Source: Myxococcales bacterium (lineage in GTDB: Bacteria > Myxococcota_A > Polyangia > Polyangiales > SLQV01). From it: 34,879 bases of DNA. A program made the translations under genes and the position numbers. This document shows positions 9,119 to 18,991 of this stretch, piece by piece (the first letter of the stretch is position 1; every line of letters starts with the position of its first letter). The stretch is taken from the NCBI GenBank assembly GCA_007124745.1, contig SLEO01000003.1:1-34879 (forward strand), given 5' to 3'. The notes below the pieces were generated by a model that had not been told where the DNA came from, made no database searches, and worked only from the letters and a program-made list of their open reading frames with translations.

Positions 9119-9149
9119 TTGAGCTTAACGGGGACCGGTGCGCTAGGGT
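9119..9149 (+). promoter_or_regulatory. Candidate promoter for the helical hypothetical gene
   Basis: TTGAGC (9119-9124) and TAGGGT (9144-9149) are separated by 19 bp, slightly long for a sigma-70 promoter. The same TAGGGT box with a 19-bp spacer occurs upstream of the kinase gene in this window. It supports a start near 9193 rather than the ORF-track start at 9100, which would lie upstream of the promoter. Confidence 0.3.
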
Positions 9150-9192
9150 TCTGGTGGCGGAGGGGTGGGAGCGCGCCGGAGACGTGAAAGAG

Positions 9193-10209
9193 ATGACGAG
9201 TAGCGGCATGAACAGCGGAATCACCCAAAACCCTCTGGCATTGGGCATCGGGCAGCTCGACTTGATGGACCTCGCGGCGGCGGCGTTGGACGCAGGCCTG
9301 ACCCTCGATGTCCCTGCGGAGGCGCACGCGCCGCTCGCTTCTCCGCAAGCGCAACGCGCGTGGCTCACCAAGATTCGGTCGGCGCTTATGGCTTCGCTGC
9401 GGGAGGCATCCGCCGAAGGCGCACCTCAAGGCTTGGAATCGGCAACAGGACTATGTGGTCGTGACTTCGTCTCGGCGGAGCACATCGAAGCTGCGCTTAA
9501 GCCAGTCTTTGACCCGAAAGACCGAGCGGCGGCGCGCCTTTTCGGCAATCTCGCCGAGGACGTACTGGAGTCGCTCCTCGTCCCGGTTCTGCAGGAAACG
9601 CTTTTTGCCTTTGCGACCCAACTCGTTCCGGGCTTTGGCCCCACGGACTCCGTCGCGCCTGCATCCGCTTCGCCTGCGGCGGGCGCGCACGCGCAGACCC
9701 CGAGGTTTCAGAGTTTCTCGCGCCGTCTTGGCGGCCAAGCGGGCAAGGTCGCGGGCCTCACGAAAGCCCTCGCAGGCAGCTTCGGCTTCGATATTAAAGA
9801 GCGCGTTCACAGCCTCATCGAATCCGTGAGCGGCTCGCTCTTTCAGCTCGCGCTGCGCGGCATGCAAGAGCGTCTGCGTACCGAGGAGGGACGCAAGCTT
9901 CTGCTTGAGTTGCGCCATCGTTGGGTGTGTACCCTGCTCGATGCTCCCTTGACGGAGGTGGTGGATGACGTCTGGCCCGATGCCGCCGAAGCACTCGCAT
10001 CGGGCGTCCTGCCCGCCCTTCAGACCGCGATCAAGGCGGCACGGGAACGCAAGCTGCGTGTGCTCGCCCACCTGCCGGAGGCCGACCGCAACCTCACGCT
10101 CAAGGAGCTGATGGTCTTCTTCGCCGGCAGCGACGCCAAAGCTGACGCCTGGCTCGCCACCTGGATTCGCCGCTCACACGCGCAAGATCTCGAGCCGCAG
10201 CGGCCGTAG
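9193..10209 (+). CDS. Hypothetical helical soluble protein (338 aa)
   Basis: I do not recognise a family. The product is predicted to be mostly alpha-helical, with no signal peptide or membrane segment. It has alternating acidic and basic amphipathic helices (for example AAARLFGNLAEDVLESLLVPVLQETLFAFATQLVPGFG and RVHSLIESVSGSLFQLALRGMQERLRTEEGRKLLLELRHRW). An alanine-rich linker near the middle (SVAPASASPAAGAHAQTP) divides it into two parts. The ORF track begins at 9100. I prefer the ATG at 9193, preceded by GGAG at 9178-9181 and lying downstream of a candidate promoter; the ATG at 9208 is also possible. It converges on htpG. Its cellular role cannot be read from context. Confidence 0.72.
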   Translation: MTSSGMNSGITQNPLALGIGQLDLMDLAAAALDAGLTLDVPAEAHAPLASPQAQRAWLTKIRSALMASLREASAEGAPQGLESATGLCGRDFVSAEHIEAALKPVFDPKDRAAARLFGNLAEDVLESLLVPVLQETLFAFATQLVPGFGPTDSVAPASASPAAGAHAQTPRFQSFSRRLGGQAGKVAGLTKALAGSFGFDIKERVHSLIESVSGSLFQLALRGMQERLRTEEGRKLLLELRHRWVCTLLDAPLTEVVDDVWPDAAEALASGVLPALQTAIKAARERKLRVLAHLPEADRNLTLKELMVFFAGSDAKADAWLATWIRRSHAQDLEPQRP

Positions 10210-10262
10210 CATCCCTGGCGCTTGCAACGCCCGCATTCCCGCTATGCGCGTGCTAGGCGTCC

Positions 10263-10304
10263 TCACTCGACAAGGGTCACTTGACAAGACTCACCTGACA
10301 AGGC
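10263..10304. repeat. Three tandem 14-bp repeats at the 3' end of htpG
   Basis: On the plus strand the units are TCACTCGACAAGGG, TCACTTGACAAGAC and TCACCTGACAAGGC, directly abutting. On the minus (coding) strand each unit ends in GTGA. The last unit supplies the htpG TGA stop codon. Because 14 is not a multiple of three, the units encode different residues (the tail reads ALSGESCQVTLVE). Confidence 0.85.
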
Positions 10305-12230
10305 TCGGCCGCTAGCGAGCTGGCTGGCTAGCGTACGGGCAAAAGCCGCGGGGTCTTGGGGCAACTCGCCCTCGCTGAGCGTGGCCAAGCCGAGCAGTAC
10401 TTCGCCCCAGGGCTTCAGGGACTCGGGCTCCGCATCCTCCGCGGCGCCGGATCTGAGTTTCGCGACAAGCGGATGCGCCGCGTTCACCTCGAGCGTGGCT
10501 TTGGCCTCGGGGACCTTTTGGCCCATCGCTTCGAGCGCGCGGCGCACGTGCGCTGGAAGCGCATCTTCTTCCCGCTTTAGGCAAGCCGGCGCATGCCGCA
10601 GACGTTTGGAATACTCAACACCCGCCACGCTATCCTGGAGCGCCAGACGTAGGCCCTTTATCCAAGCATCGTCACCCGCTGGCACGTCATCGCTAGCCAC
10701 TTCCGGTGCTGCATCTGCATCGAAGGCCGACTTGAGGGGCTTGTCATCAAAGCGAGGTAACGCTGCCATGACCCAAGGGTCTATCGGACAGGTCGCCAGC
10801 AAGACGTCTCGACCCGCTTCCTTAAAGGCCTCGAGCTCTGGCCGCGAACGTAGGAGCTGCGCACTATCGCCGAGCGCGTAATAGATAGCCGGCTGCGCAT
10901 CGCTCATCGCCGCGACGTAGGCCGCGAGCGATATGGGCTTCTCACTGAGCAAGGTCTCGTAATGCAACAGCTCTTCCAACTCCTTGGCGTAGCCCGTATC
11001 GAGGTGAAAGCCTTCCTTGATGACCGGACCATGGGCCGCCCAGACCTTGGCGAACGTCTCCGCGTCGTCCTGAGCCAGCTTTTTGAGGCCGGAGACAAGC
11101 TGCTTGGTGAGCTGCGTTCGGATGCGAGCGACGACGCGCTCGTCCTGCAGCAGCTCCCGCGAGACGTTGAGCGGCAAGTCCTCGGAGTCGACGACACCGA
11201 CACAGAAGCGCAGCCATGGCGGCAGCAACATCTCACAGGCCTCAATAACAGGCACCCGCTGCGCGTAGAGCCGCATCCGTGACTTCGGCTCACCCCCGAA
11301 GAGCGATTGGCCGCGCTCCGGAATATAGACGAGGGCATAAAAGACCTGCGTGCCCTCGATATGCAGGTGCAACGTGTGCAGCGGCGCACCCGACCCAGGG
11401 CTCAGATTGGCGAAGAAGGCGGCATGCGTCTCGGCGTTCACTTCCCGCGGTACCTTGCGCCACAAGGCCTCGGCGCGGTTGAGCTGCTTGGGCGCCTCGT
11501 CGTCCTGCGAAAGCAAAATAGGGTGCGGCAGGGCATCGGCGAAGCGCAGAATGGCCGCACGCAGGTCGGTCACATCAAAGCCCGCGTCCTCCTTAAGTGT
11601 CAGCGTCACCGTAGTGCCCGGCTCTACACGCCGTGCTTCTTCGATTGAGTAGCCACTCAGGCCGTCGGAGCGCCAAACGTGGCCCTGGCGTTCCCGCGCC
11701 GGCCGCGAGAGCACCTCAACGGACTTGGCAACAAGGAACACGCTGTAAAAACCAACGCCAAAACGGCCGATAAGCTCGGCACTTGGACTTTCTGCCGCCG
11801 CGCCGGTTTCACTCGCTGGCCGGGCTGCGAGCTGCTCGCTCAAGATGCGGGTACCGGAATGCGCGATACGGCCGAGGTTTTCCGCAAGCTCGCTCGCGTT
11901 CATCCCGATGCCATTATCCGCAATCGAAAGGGTGCGGGCTTTCGTGTCAAAATGAACGCGAATCTCCGGAGAGCCCGCCTCGCGGTAGTGCTCCCCCGCG
12001 GTGAGCGCATCGACCCGGCGCTTATCGAGTGCGTCGCAGGCATTGGAGATGAGCTCCCGGACGAAAACCTCGCGCTGCGAGTAGAGCGAGTCGATCACCA
12101 AGCGCAAGACGCGCTGAACATCCGCCTCAAAGGGGCGAGAAGCTACCGCTTGGCCTTCCTTAGGCGACTCAGCGGCGTCTGCCGCGTCAGCATGCGATGC
12201 AGAGGTTGGTGCGGATTCTACGGTACTCAT
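10263..12230 (-). CDS. htpG: HSP90-family molecular chaperone HtpG
   Basis: HtpG is the cytosolic bacterial Hsp90, an ATP-driven homodimeric chaperone. The N-terminal GHKL ATPase motifs are intact: ELISNACDALDK (Bergerat helix), DNGIGM, the lid region and GRFGVGFYSVF. The middle domain (ETHAAFFANLSP...PLNVSRELLQDE) and the C-terminal dimerisation domain follow. The track starts at 12257, but the ATG at 12230 has an excellent AAGGAGGGTG Shine-Dalgarno sequence and gives 655 residues. That is somewhat longer than the E. coli protein (624). The extra length is partly an alanine-rich N-terminal extension of about 35 residues before RPFEADVQRVLRLVIDSLY. It lies 85 bp downstream of gyrB on the same strand, so the two could share a transcript. 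The extreme C-terminus is encoded by a 14-bp tandem repeat. Confidence 0.96.
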   Translation of the reverse strand: MSTVESAPTSASHADAADAAESPKEGQAVASRPFEADVQRVLRLVIDSLYSQREVFVRELISNACDALDKRRVDALTAGEHYREAGSPEIRVHFDTKARTLSIADNGIGMNASELAENLGRIAHSGTRILSEQLAARPASETGAAAESPSAELIGRFGVGFYSVFLVAKSVEVLSRPARERQGHVWRSDGLSGYSIEEARRVEPGTTVTLTLKEDAGFDVTDLRAAILRFADALPHPILLSQDDEAPKQLNRAEALWRKVPREVNAETHAAFFANLSPGSGAPLHTLHLHIEGTQVFYALVYIPERGQSLFGGEPKSRMRLYAQRVPVIEACEMLLPPWLRFCVGVVDSEDLPLNVSRELLQDERVVARIRTQLTKQLVSGLKKLAQDDAETFAKVWAAHGPVIKEGFHLDTGYAKELEELLHYETLLSEKPISLAAYVAAMSDAQPAIYYALGDSAQLLRSRPELEAFKEAGRDVLLATCPIDPWVMAALPRFDDKPLKSAFDADAAPEVASDDVPAGDDAWIKGLRLALQDSVAGVEYSKRLRHAPACLKREEDALPAHVRRALEAMGQKVPEAKATLEVNAAHPLVAKLRSGAAEDAEPESLKPWGEVLLGLATLSEGELPQDPAAFARTLASQLASGRALSGESCQVTLVE

Positions 12231-12278
12231 CGGACACCCTCCTTGGAACCACCTCAAGTAGGCAGCTCATCTAGGTTA

Positions 12279-12288
12279 CGCCTAGGCG
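12279..12288. other. 10-bp palindrome in the gyrB-htpG gap
   Basis: CGCCTAGGCG is a perfect palindrome about 50 bp upstream of the htpG start. It could be a protein-binding site or a small hairpin. No heat-shock (CIRCE or sigma-32) signature was found beside it, so its role is open. Confidence 0.3.
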
Positions 12289-12315
12289 CTCAAACAGCAC
12301 CTCGGCGCGCTGAAC

Positions 12316-14907
<2,592 letters not shown>

Positions 14908-15029
14908 TCACCCACCCCAAGGTCTCCCGAAACTACCCGCCGCACGCTGCCCGAGTCTTGCTCGGGAACCATGCTGAAGGCCGCTCGTGCTCCGCGCAGC
15001 AGGTGAAGCCCGTGCGCAAAAGTCCGAAG

Positions 15030-15058
15030 AGACTAGCCTGTTATGCCGCATACAGCAA
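15030..15058 (-). promoter_or_regulatory. Candidate sigma-70 promoter for gyrB
   Basis: Read on the minus strand: TTGCTG, a 17-bp spacer, then TAGTCT. It lies about 180 bp upstream of the gyrB ATG, just past an AT-rich stretch (15080-15115) that stands out in this GC-rich DNA and follows the Bax1 stop codon. The long leader would leave room for supercoiling-sensitive or leader control, which cannot be judged here. Confidence 0.4.
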
Positions 15059-15108
15059 GGCGATAGGCCTCTTGCCTCTCACACGTATTTTGCTTTATTT
15101 TCAATATC

Positions 15109-16434
15109 TTATATGACTTCGATGTGACCGAGCAGTGCGCGCGGAGACCCTTTCGGAGCGAGTAGGCTCGCGGCCGAGGTGAGACGCACGGCCAATCGGG
15201 CGCTCCCGGGCAGGCGCAATGGTGACCAGGGCGCAAACATCCGTGGATACCACAACTCAACGTGCTGGATCAGTGTGCGCGCGCCCTCCTGTTCCACCAC
15301 CTCGTCGATGGGCCACGCGGCACGCTCACTTAGCACCCAACCTTGCTGCTGCGTGGTGTCAGACTGCGCGAACTCTGACAGGCTCAAGGGCAGCTGAGGC
15401 GCGTTGTCCGCCGGCCCTGCATGCTCGTCTGTGGGGCGAGAAGCGGTCGCCCTCCCCGCAGCCCTAGCCGCACCAAGGCTGCGCTGTGCGGAAGCCTGCG
15501 CCTTGTCCGGTGCTCGCGGCAAGGGCTCATCACCCCCAAGCGCTAGCCGTAGGGCGCGCTTGCCACTGAGGCGCGCCTGCAGGAGTGTGCTTGGCACCGC
15601 AGCAGCCTCGGGATGCGATGGCTGGCTATCGAGGACCACCAACTTGCCGTCTTTCCATCGCGTCTCAAGCGACACATGCAAACGCTCGAGCGGCAGGTCC
15701 GCACACGCCTGAATCAAGGCTTGCGCTAGACGCCGTTTACGGGCTTTTACACCACCGGCTCCCAGGCCGCAAAAGCGCCATACTCGGCCGGCACGCTCAA
15801 CGACCCGCGGCAGGCCCTGCGCCGCAAAGGCCTGCGCCACCGCGTCTACGGCACGACTCGAAGCTTGCTCAAACCCCTCGACTTCAATGCGAAAGGACAG
15901 GGAGCCCGCGAGCAGCGTTGCGAGGGTCAATCGGTGCCAAGCCGCCACAAGCGCCTCCGGCTCGCGCCAGGCCGGCAAGGACAGCAGCCGTTCACTCGGC
16001 ACGTCCGAAAAGAGCCAGGCATCGATGCGCGCGGCGGAGACGCCGTGGCTCTCCCCGATACGCCTCAGAATCGCTGCGCGCTCGCCCGCCAGAAGTCGGG
16101 CAAAGGGCCGTTCCGCCGCGCGCGTGAAGACTTCGAGGCGAAGCGAAGTTCGGTCGAGGTCGGGCGGGGGAAGGTCGACGGCGCATAAGGCGAGTAGGGT
16201 TTGACTCAACCCCGACCTTACCCGGTCGCTCGACCCGCTCGGGTCGCGTAACTCAGAGAGCGCGCGTGCAAGCACCGCTTGCGCCACGTGACCACCACCC
16301 GCCGCCGCCGCGTGATGCGCGACCTCAAGGAGCGCCGCAGCGCAGCCCTGCATGCGGTTGTCCGACGGCAGCAACCGCAGAGCCTCCCCCCGGCGACTCA
16401 CCGCCAGGGCATCATCGGTAAGCGCGGTGAGCAC
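15109..16434 (-). CDS. Bax1/DUF790 family protein, XPB partner, nuclease motif not visible
   Basis: DUF790 proteins were described in archaea as Bax1, which binds XPB helicase and cuts DNA with a C-terminal PD-(D/E)xK nuclease domain. The match here rests on the N-terminal and middle regions: LTDDALAVSRRGEALRLL, then CAVDLPPPDLDRTSLRLEVF, then the AWLFSDVPSERLLSLPAWREPEALVAAWHRLTLATLL block and a WRFCGLGAGGVKARKRRLA region. The C-terminal part (about residues 270-441) contains an Ala/Arg low-complexity linker. It shows no PDF...ExK or 'EIVGFW' pattern that I can identify, so the nuclease may be lost or highly diverged. The GTG start at 16434 overlaps the XPB gene by 23 bp, indicating translational coupling. 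The neighbour itself strongly supports the assignment. Confidence 0.8.
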   Translation of the reverse strand: MLTALTDDALAVSRRGEALRLLPSDNRMQGCAAALLEVAHHAAAAGGGHVAQAVLARALSELRDPSGSSDRVRSGLSQTLLALCAVDLPPPDLDRTSLRLEVFTRAAERPFARLLAGERAAILRRIGESHGVSAARIDAWLFSDVPSERLLSLPAWREPEALVAAWHRLTLATLLAGSLSFRIEVEGFEQASSRAVDAVAQAFAAQGLPRVVERAGRVWRFCGLGAGGVKARKRRLAQALIQACADLPLERLHVSLETRWKDGKLVVLDSQPSHPEAAAVPSTLLQARLSGKRALRLALGGDEPLPRAPDKAQASAQRSLGAARAAGRATASRPTDEHAGPADNAPQLPLSLSEFAQSDTTQQQGWVLSERAAWPIDEVVEQEGARTLIQHVELWYPRMFAPWSPLRLPGSARLAVRLTSAASLLAPKGSPRALLGHIEVI

Positions 16435-17779
16435 GACGTCTTTCGCTAGTCCCTACCTCGGTGGTTTCCGCCGCGATGATCTCATAGAGGCGGGCGCGCT
16501 TCGCTTCGTGCTTGCGCAGCACCCGACCAAGCCTTTGCACGTGTTCGCGCACCGACCCGCTACCCGATAAGATAATCGCTACCGAGGCCTCGGGCACGTC
16601 GACGCCTTCGTTGAGCACCTTGGAGGTCACGACCGCCCGCAGCGCCCCCGCTTTAAAGGCGTCGAGCACGGCGCGGCGCTCAGCGGCAGCCGTATGGTGC
16701 GTAATGACCGGCAGTAGGCAATGCCGCCCTACCCGGTAGGCTGCGGCATTGTCTTGGGTGAAGACGAGCTTGCGCTCGTTGTCGTGCCGCTCAAGTAGCC
16801 GCAGCAGCACGTCGAACTTGGCCGACGCCTCGAAGGCAATGCTGCGCTGCAAACGAAACGATTCGAGCGCCGACCGCCCCTCCTGCGTCCGCGCGGCTTC
16901 ACGGACGAAACGCTGCCAGCCATCCGCACTGTCCGTCTTGAAGCCTGCGCTTCGCAGGTAACCCAAGTAGTGTGCGCGCGCTTCCTCGTAGCGACGTCGC
17001 TCCCCGGGGTCGAGTTCCACCGGCACCTGAATCACGTCATAGTCCGCTAGAAAAGCGCCGCGAAGCTCGGTAATCGTCTGTTCGTAGACGAGCTCACCGA
17101 TAAGCTCGGTGAGCTGGGCTTGCCGGTCCGGGTCGTCGCCGGGCGTTGCCGACAGGCCAAGCCGGAAGGGCGCAAGCGCGCACTCGGCCGCCACACGGAA
17201 TACGGGCGCGGGCAGATGGTGGCATTCGTCGAAGATGACGAGACCGAAGCGGTCGCCGAGGTCGCGCATCATCAGCGCCGCGGAATCATAGGTTGCGACG
17301 GTGAGGTCACCTAGACGCCGCACGCCCCCGCCTAGCTGCCCCAGCGCTACATCGGGGAACGCTAATGCCAACCCCCGAAGCCACTGCGAGACCAGTTCCA
17401 AGGTCGGCACCACGACCAAGCTCGGCCGTTTGACCAGCGCGATGGCGAGCTCGGCGACAAAGCTCTTGCCCGCTCCCGTCGGCAGGACAACGACACCGCG
17501 CCTCCCGGCTTCATGCCAAGCCGCTAGGGCTTCCTTTTGGTAGCCTCGCGGCGGGTGGCCGCCGGCACGCGTGAGGGTCAGCGGCGCGAACGCACGCGCT
17601 TCGTCGACGTAGGTGTCGCCGTGCGCCCTTAACGCAAGCACCACCGACGCGTAGGCCGAAGCCGGAAGCGTCAGCGATGCACGGTTGCCCCGGGCGCCCG
17701 GAAGCGCGGCAAGCCACGCCGGCGCACCGGAGACCCTTAAGCCACCATCGGAGAATCCAAGCCGCGTTGGCGCATTCAC
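16412..17779 (-). CDS. XPB/SSL2-type superfamily 2 DNA helicase
   Basis: This is an ATP-dependent DNA helicase or translocase of the XPB family, which in eukaryotes opens DNA in TFIIH and in archaea works with Bax1 in repair. The 455-residue product has an N-terminal region of about 70 residues, RGYQKEAL (Q-motif-like, about 78-85), Walker A LPTGAGKS (99-106), DECHH (184-188), LSATPGDDPDR (209-219), TSKVLNEGVDVPEASVAIILSGSGS and the arginine-finger motif QRLGRVLRKHEAKRA. The segment between the two RecA-like domains (DSADGWQRFVREAARTQEGR) fits the XPB thumb. The start is a GTG at 17779, 6 bp after the DUF4340 stop and without a strong Shine-Dalgarno sequence, so coupling to the upstream gene is likely. 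It is not RecG- or UvrB-like. Confidence 0.9.
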   Translation of the reverse strand: MNAPTRLGFSDGGLRVSGAPAWLAALPGARGNRASLTLPASAYASVVLALRAHGDTYVDEARAFAPLTLTRAGGHPPRGYQKEALAAWHEAGRRGVVVLPTGAGKSFVAELAIALVKRPSLVVVPTLELVSQWLRGLALAFPDVALGQLGGGVRRLGDLTVATYDSAALMMRDLGDRFGLVIFDECHHLPAPVFRVAAECALAPFRLGLSATPGDDPDRQAQLTELIGELVYEQTITELRGAFLADYDVIQVPVELDPGERRRYEEARAHYLGYLRSAGFKTDSADGWQRFVREAARTQEGRSALESFRLQRSIAFEASAKFDVLLRLLERHDNERKLVFTQDNAAAYRVGRHCLLPVITHHTAAAERRAVLDAFKAGALRAVVTSKVLNEGVDVPEASVAIILSGSGSVREHVQRLGRVLRKHEAKRARLYEIIAAETTEVGTSERRRAHRAYR

Positions 17780-17785
17780 GGTCCG

Positions 17786-18991
17786 TTAGGGCTTGGCGTT
17801 CTTCTTTGCCTTGCTGTCGCCGCCCCCCGCTTCGCCAAGAATCGTCGGCACATCATCAGCTATTTGCTGGGCAACAGAACGCAGGACCTTCACCCAGCGT
17901 TTCGTCGTCTCGCTGCGCGCAAAGTAGGTGGCTTGCTCGCCCGGCACGCGGACAATCTCAATGTCACCAATGACCTTGTCACCCTTGCCGAGGTACTTGA
18001 TACGGACCACCGCCTCCTGCGAACCTGTCGCGTCTTTAACGTCCTGCTCAGGCAACGTATCTGCCGCAAGGTAGGATTGAGCGCGCAGCTTACCCACACG
18101 GTCGAGCCAGTTCGCATAGAGCTCGTTGCGCCGGTCCGGTGCATCAGCATCCACCCACGACTCAAGCTCGGGCTTGAGACGATCACGGTGCAGGAGCGTA
18201 CGCTCCTGCCCGAGCGCGGAAACGACCACCTTCTCCACTTCACTCAACTCGAAGCGGTGCATCTCGCGCTGCATCAAGCGAAATTTAGCGGATTCAACGC
18301 CTTTGATAAGCTCGGCGTCGACCAGAAAGATCTCCTGGGTACGCACGTCTTTGAGGTAGCGGTCGCCGGAGCCGAAGGTGCTCCCCCCAACCCGAAACTC
18401 GCGCTTGGCTGACTTGCAGTCGACCTCGAATACAAGCTCCGGCCCGTCGAAACCGAGTGACGCTAGCTGCTCGTCTGTGAGCTTGCCGAGACCACGCAGC
18501 GCCTGGAGCCGCTTAAAGCGTTCCAGGTACTCATCCGCGCTCTTATTCACGACGAACGTATTGGGCGGTGGAGCGCCGACGTGGGTCGCATCGTCAGTCT
18601 TTGCCGGTGGGACGTCTTCAGCCTCTTTCGCGGCTAAGTGCTCACCGTCGCCTCGAGCAACCTCTGCGTCCGCCTCCTCGCCAGCACCCTCTTCAGCCGT
18701 TTCGGCGTCCGCGGCGGCGGTGGTCTCCGGCTCTGCTTCCGCCTTAGCCGGCTTGTCTATGGGCTCCTTGGGTAACTGCCGCTCTTCCGCCCACCAAACA
18801 CCGTCTTCACGGTAGAGCGCGGTCACCACCGACTTACCCGCAAGCGTGACACGTTGCAGGTCGCGAGTGTCGCACGTGAGGAATGTTACCCCTCCCTCAA
18901 CGGCGCCTTTGATGTCCTTCTCGGTCCACACCAAGTAGGCGGCGACAAGGCCGAGCACGGCCAAAGTGGCCTGAATCACTACGCCTTTCAT
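17786..18991 (-). CDS. DUF4340 domain membrane-anchored protein
   Basis: The 401-residue protein has one N-terminal membrane anchor (VVIQATLAVLGLVAAYLVW) followed by a large region on the outer face. The DUF4340 pattern is visible: a beta-strand opener DTRDLQRVTLAGKSVVTALYREDGVWWAEE, then LGLGKLTDEQLASLGFDGP-like and VGGSTFGSGDRYLKDVRTQEIFLVDAELIKGVE. An unusually acidic Glu/Ala-rich insert (about residues 75-140, for example AEEGAGEEADAEVA) breaks the domain near its start. DUF4340 genes often sit after GldG-like genes, as here, where the two overlap by 4 bp (ATGA). A good Shine-Dalgarno sequence (AAGGAGAAGCG) precedes the ATG. Its role is unknown; it is presumably a periplasmic-side partner of the ABC complex. 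Confidence 0.85.
   Translation of the reverse strand: MKGVVIQATLAVLGLVAAYLVWTEKDIKGAVEGGVTFLTCDTRDLQRVTLAGKSVVTALYREDGVWWAEERQLPKEPIDKPAKAEAEPETTAAADAETAEEGAGEEADAEVARGDGEHLAAKEAEDVPPAKTDDATHVGAPPPNTFVVNKSADEYLERFKRLQALRGLGKLTDEQLASLGFDGPELVFEVDCKSAKREFRVGGSTFGSGDRYLKDVRTQEIFLVDAELIKGVESAKFRLMQREMHRFELSEVEKVVVSALGQERTLLHRDRLKPELESWVDADAPDRRNELYANWLDRVGKLRAQSYLAADTLPEQDVKDATGSQEAVVRIKYLGKGDKVIGDIEIVRVPGEQATYFARSETTKRWVKVLRSVAQQIADDVPTILGEAGGGDSKAKKNAKP

Noticed and set aside
12231-12315. Heat-shock control element (CIRCE or sigma-32 promoter) ahead of htpG
   Set aside because: No TTAGCACTC-N9-GAGTGCTAA element and no convincing sigma-32 boxes were seen; only a 10-bp palindrome.
16412-17779. 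Type I or III restriction R subunit
   Set aside because: The helicase is short, lacks an endonuclease domain and has no methylase or specificity gene nearby. The DUF790 neighbour marks the XPB family.
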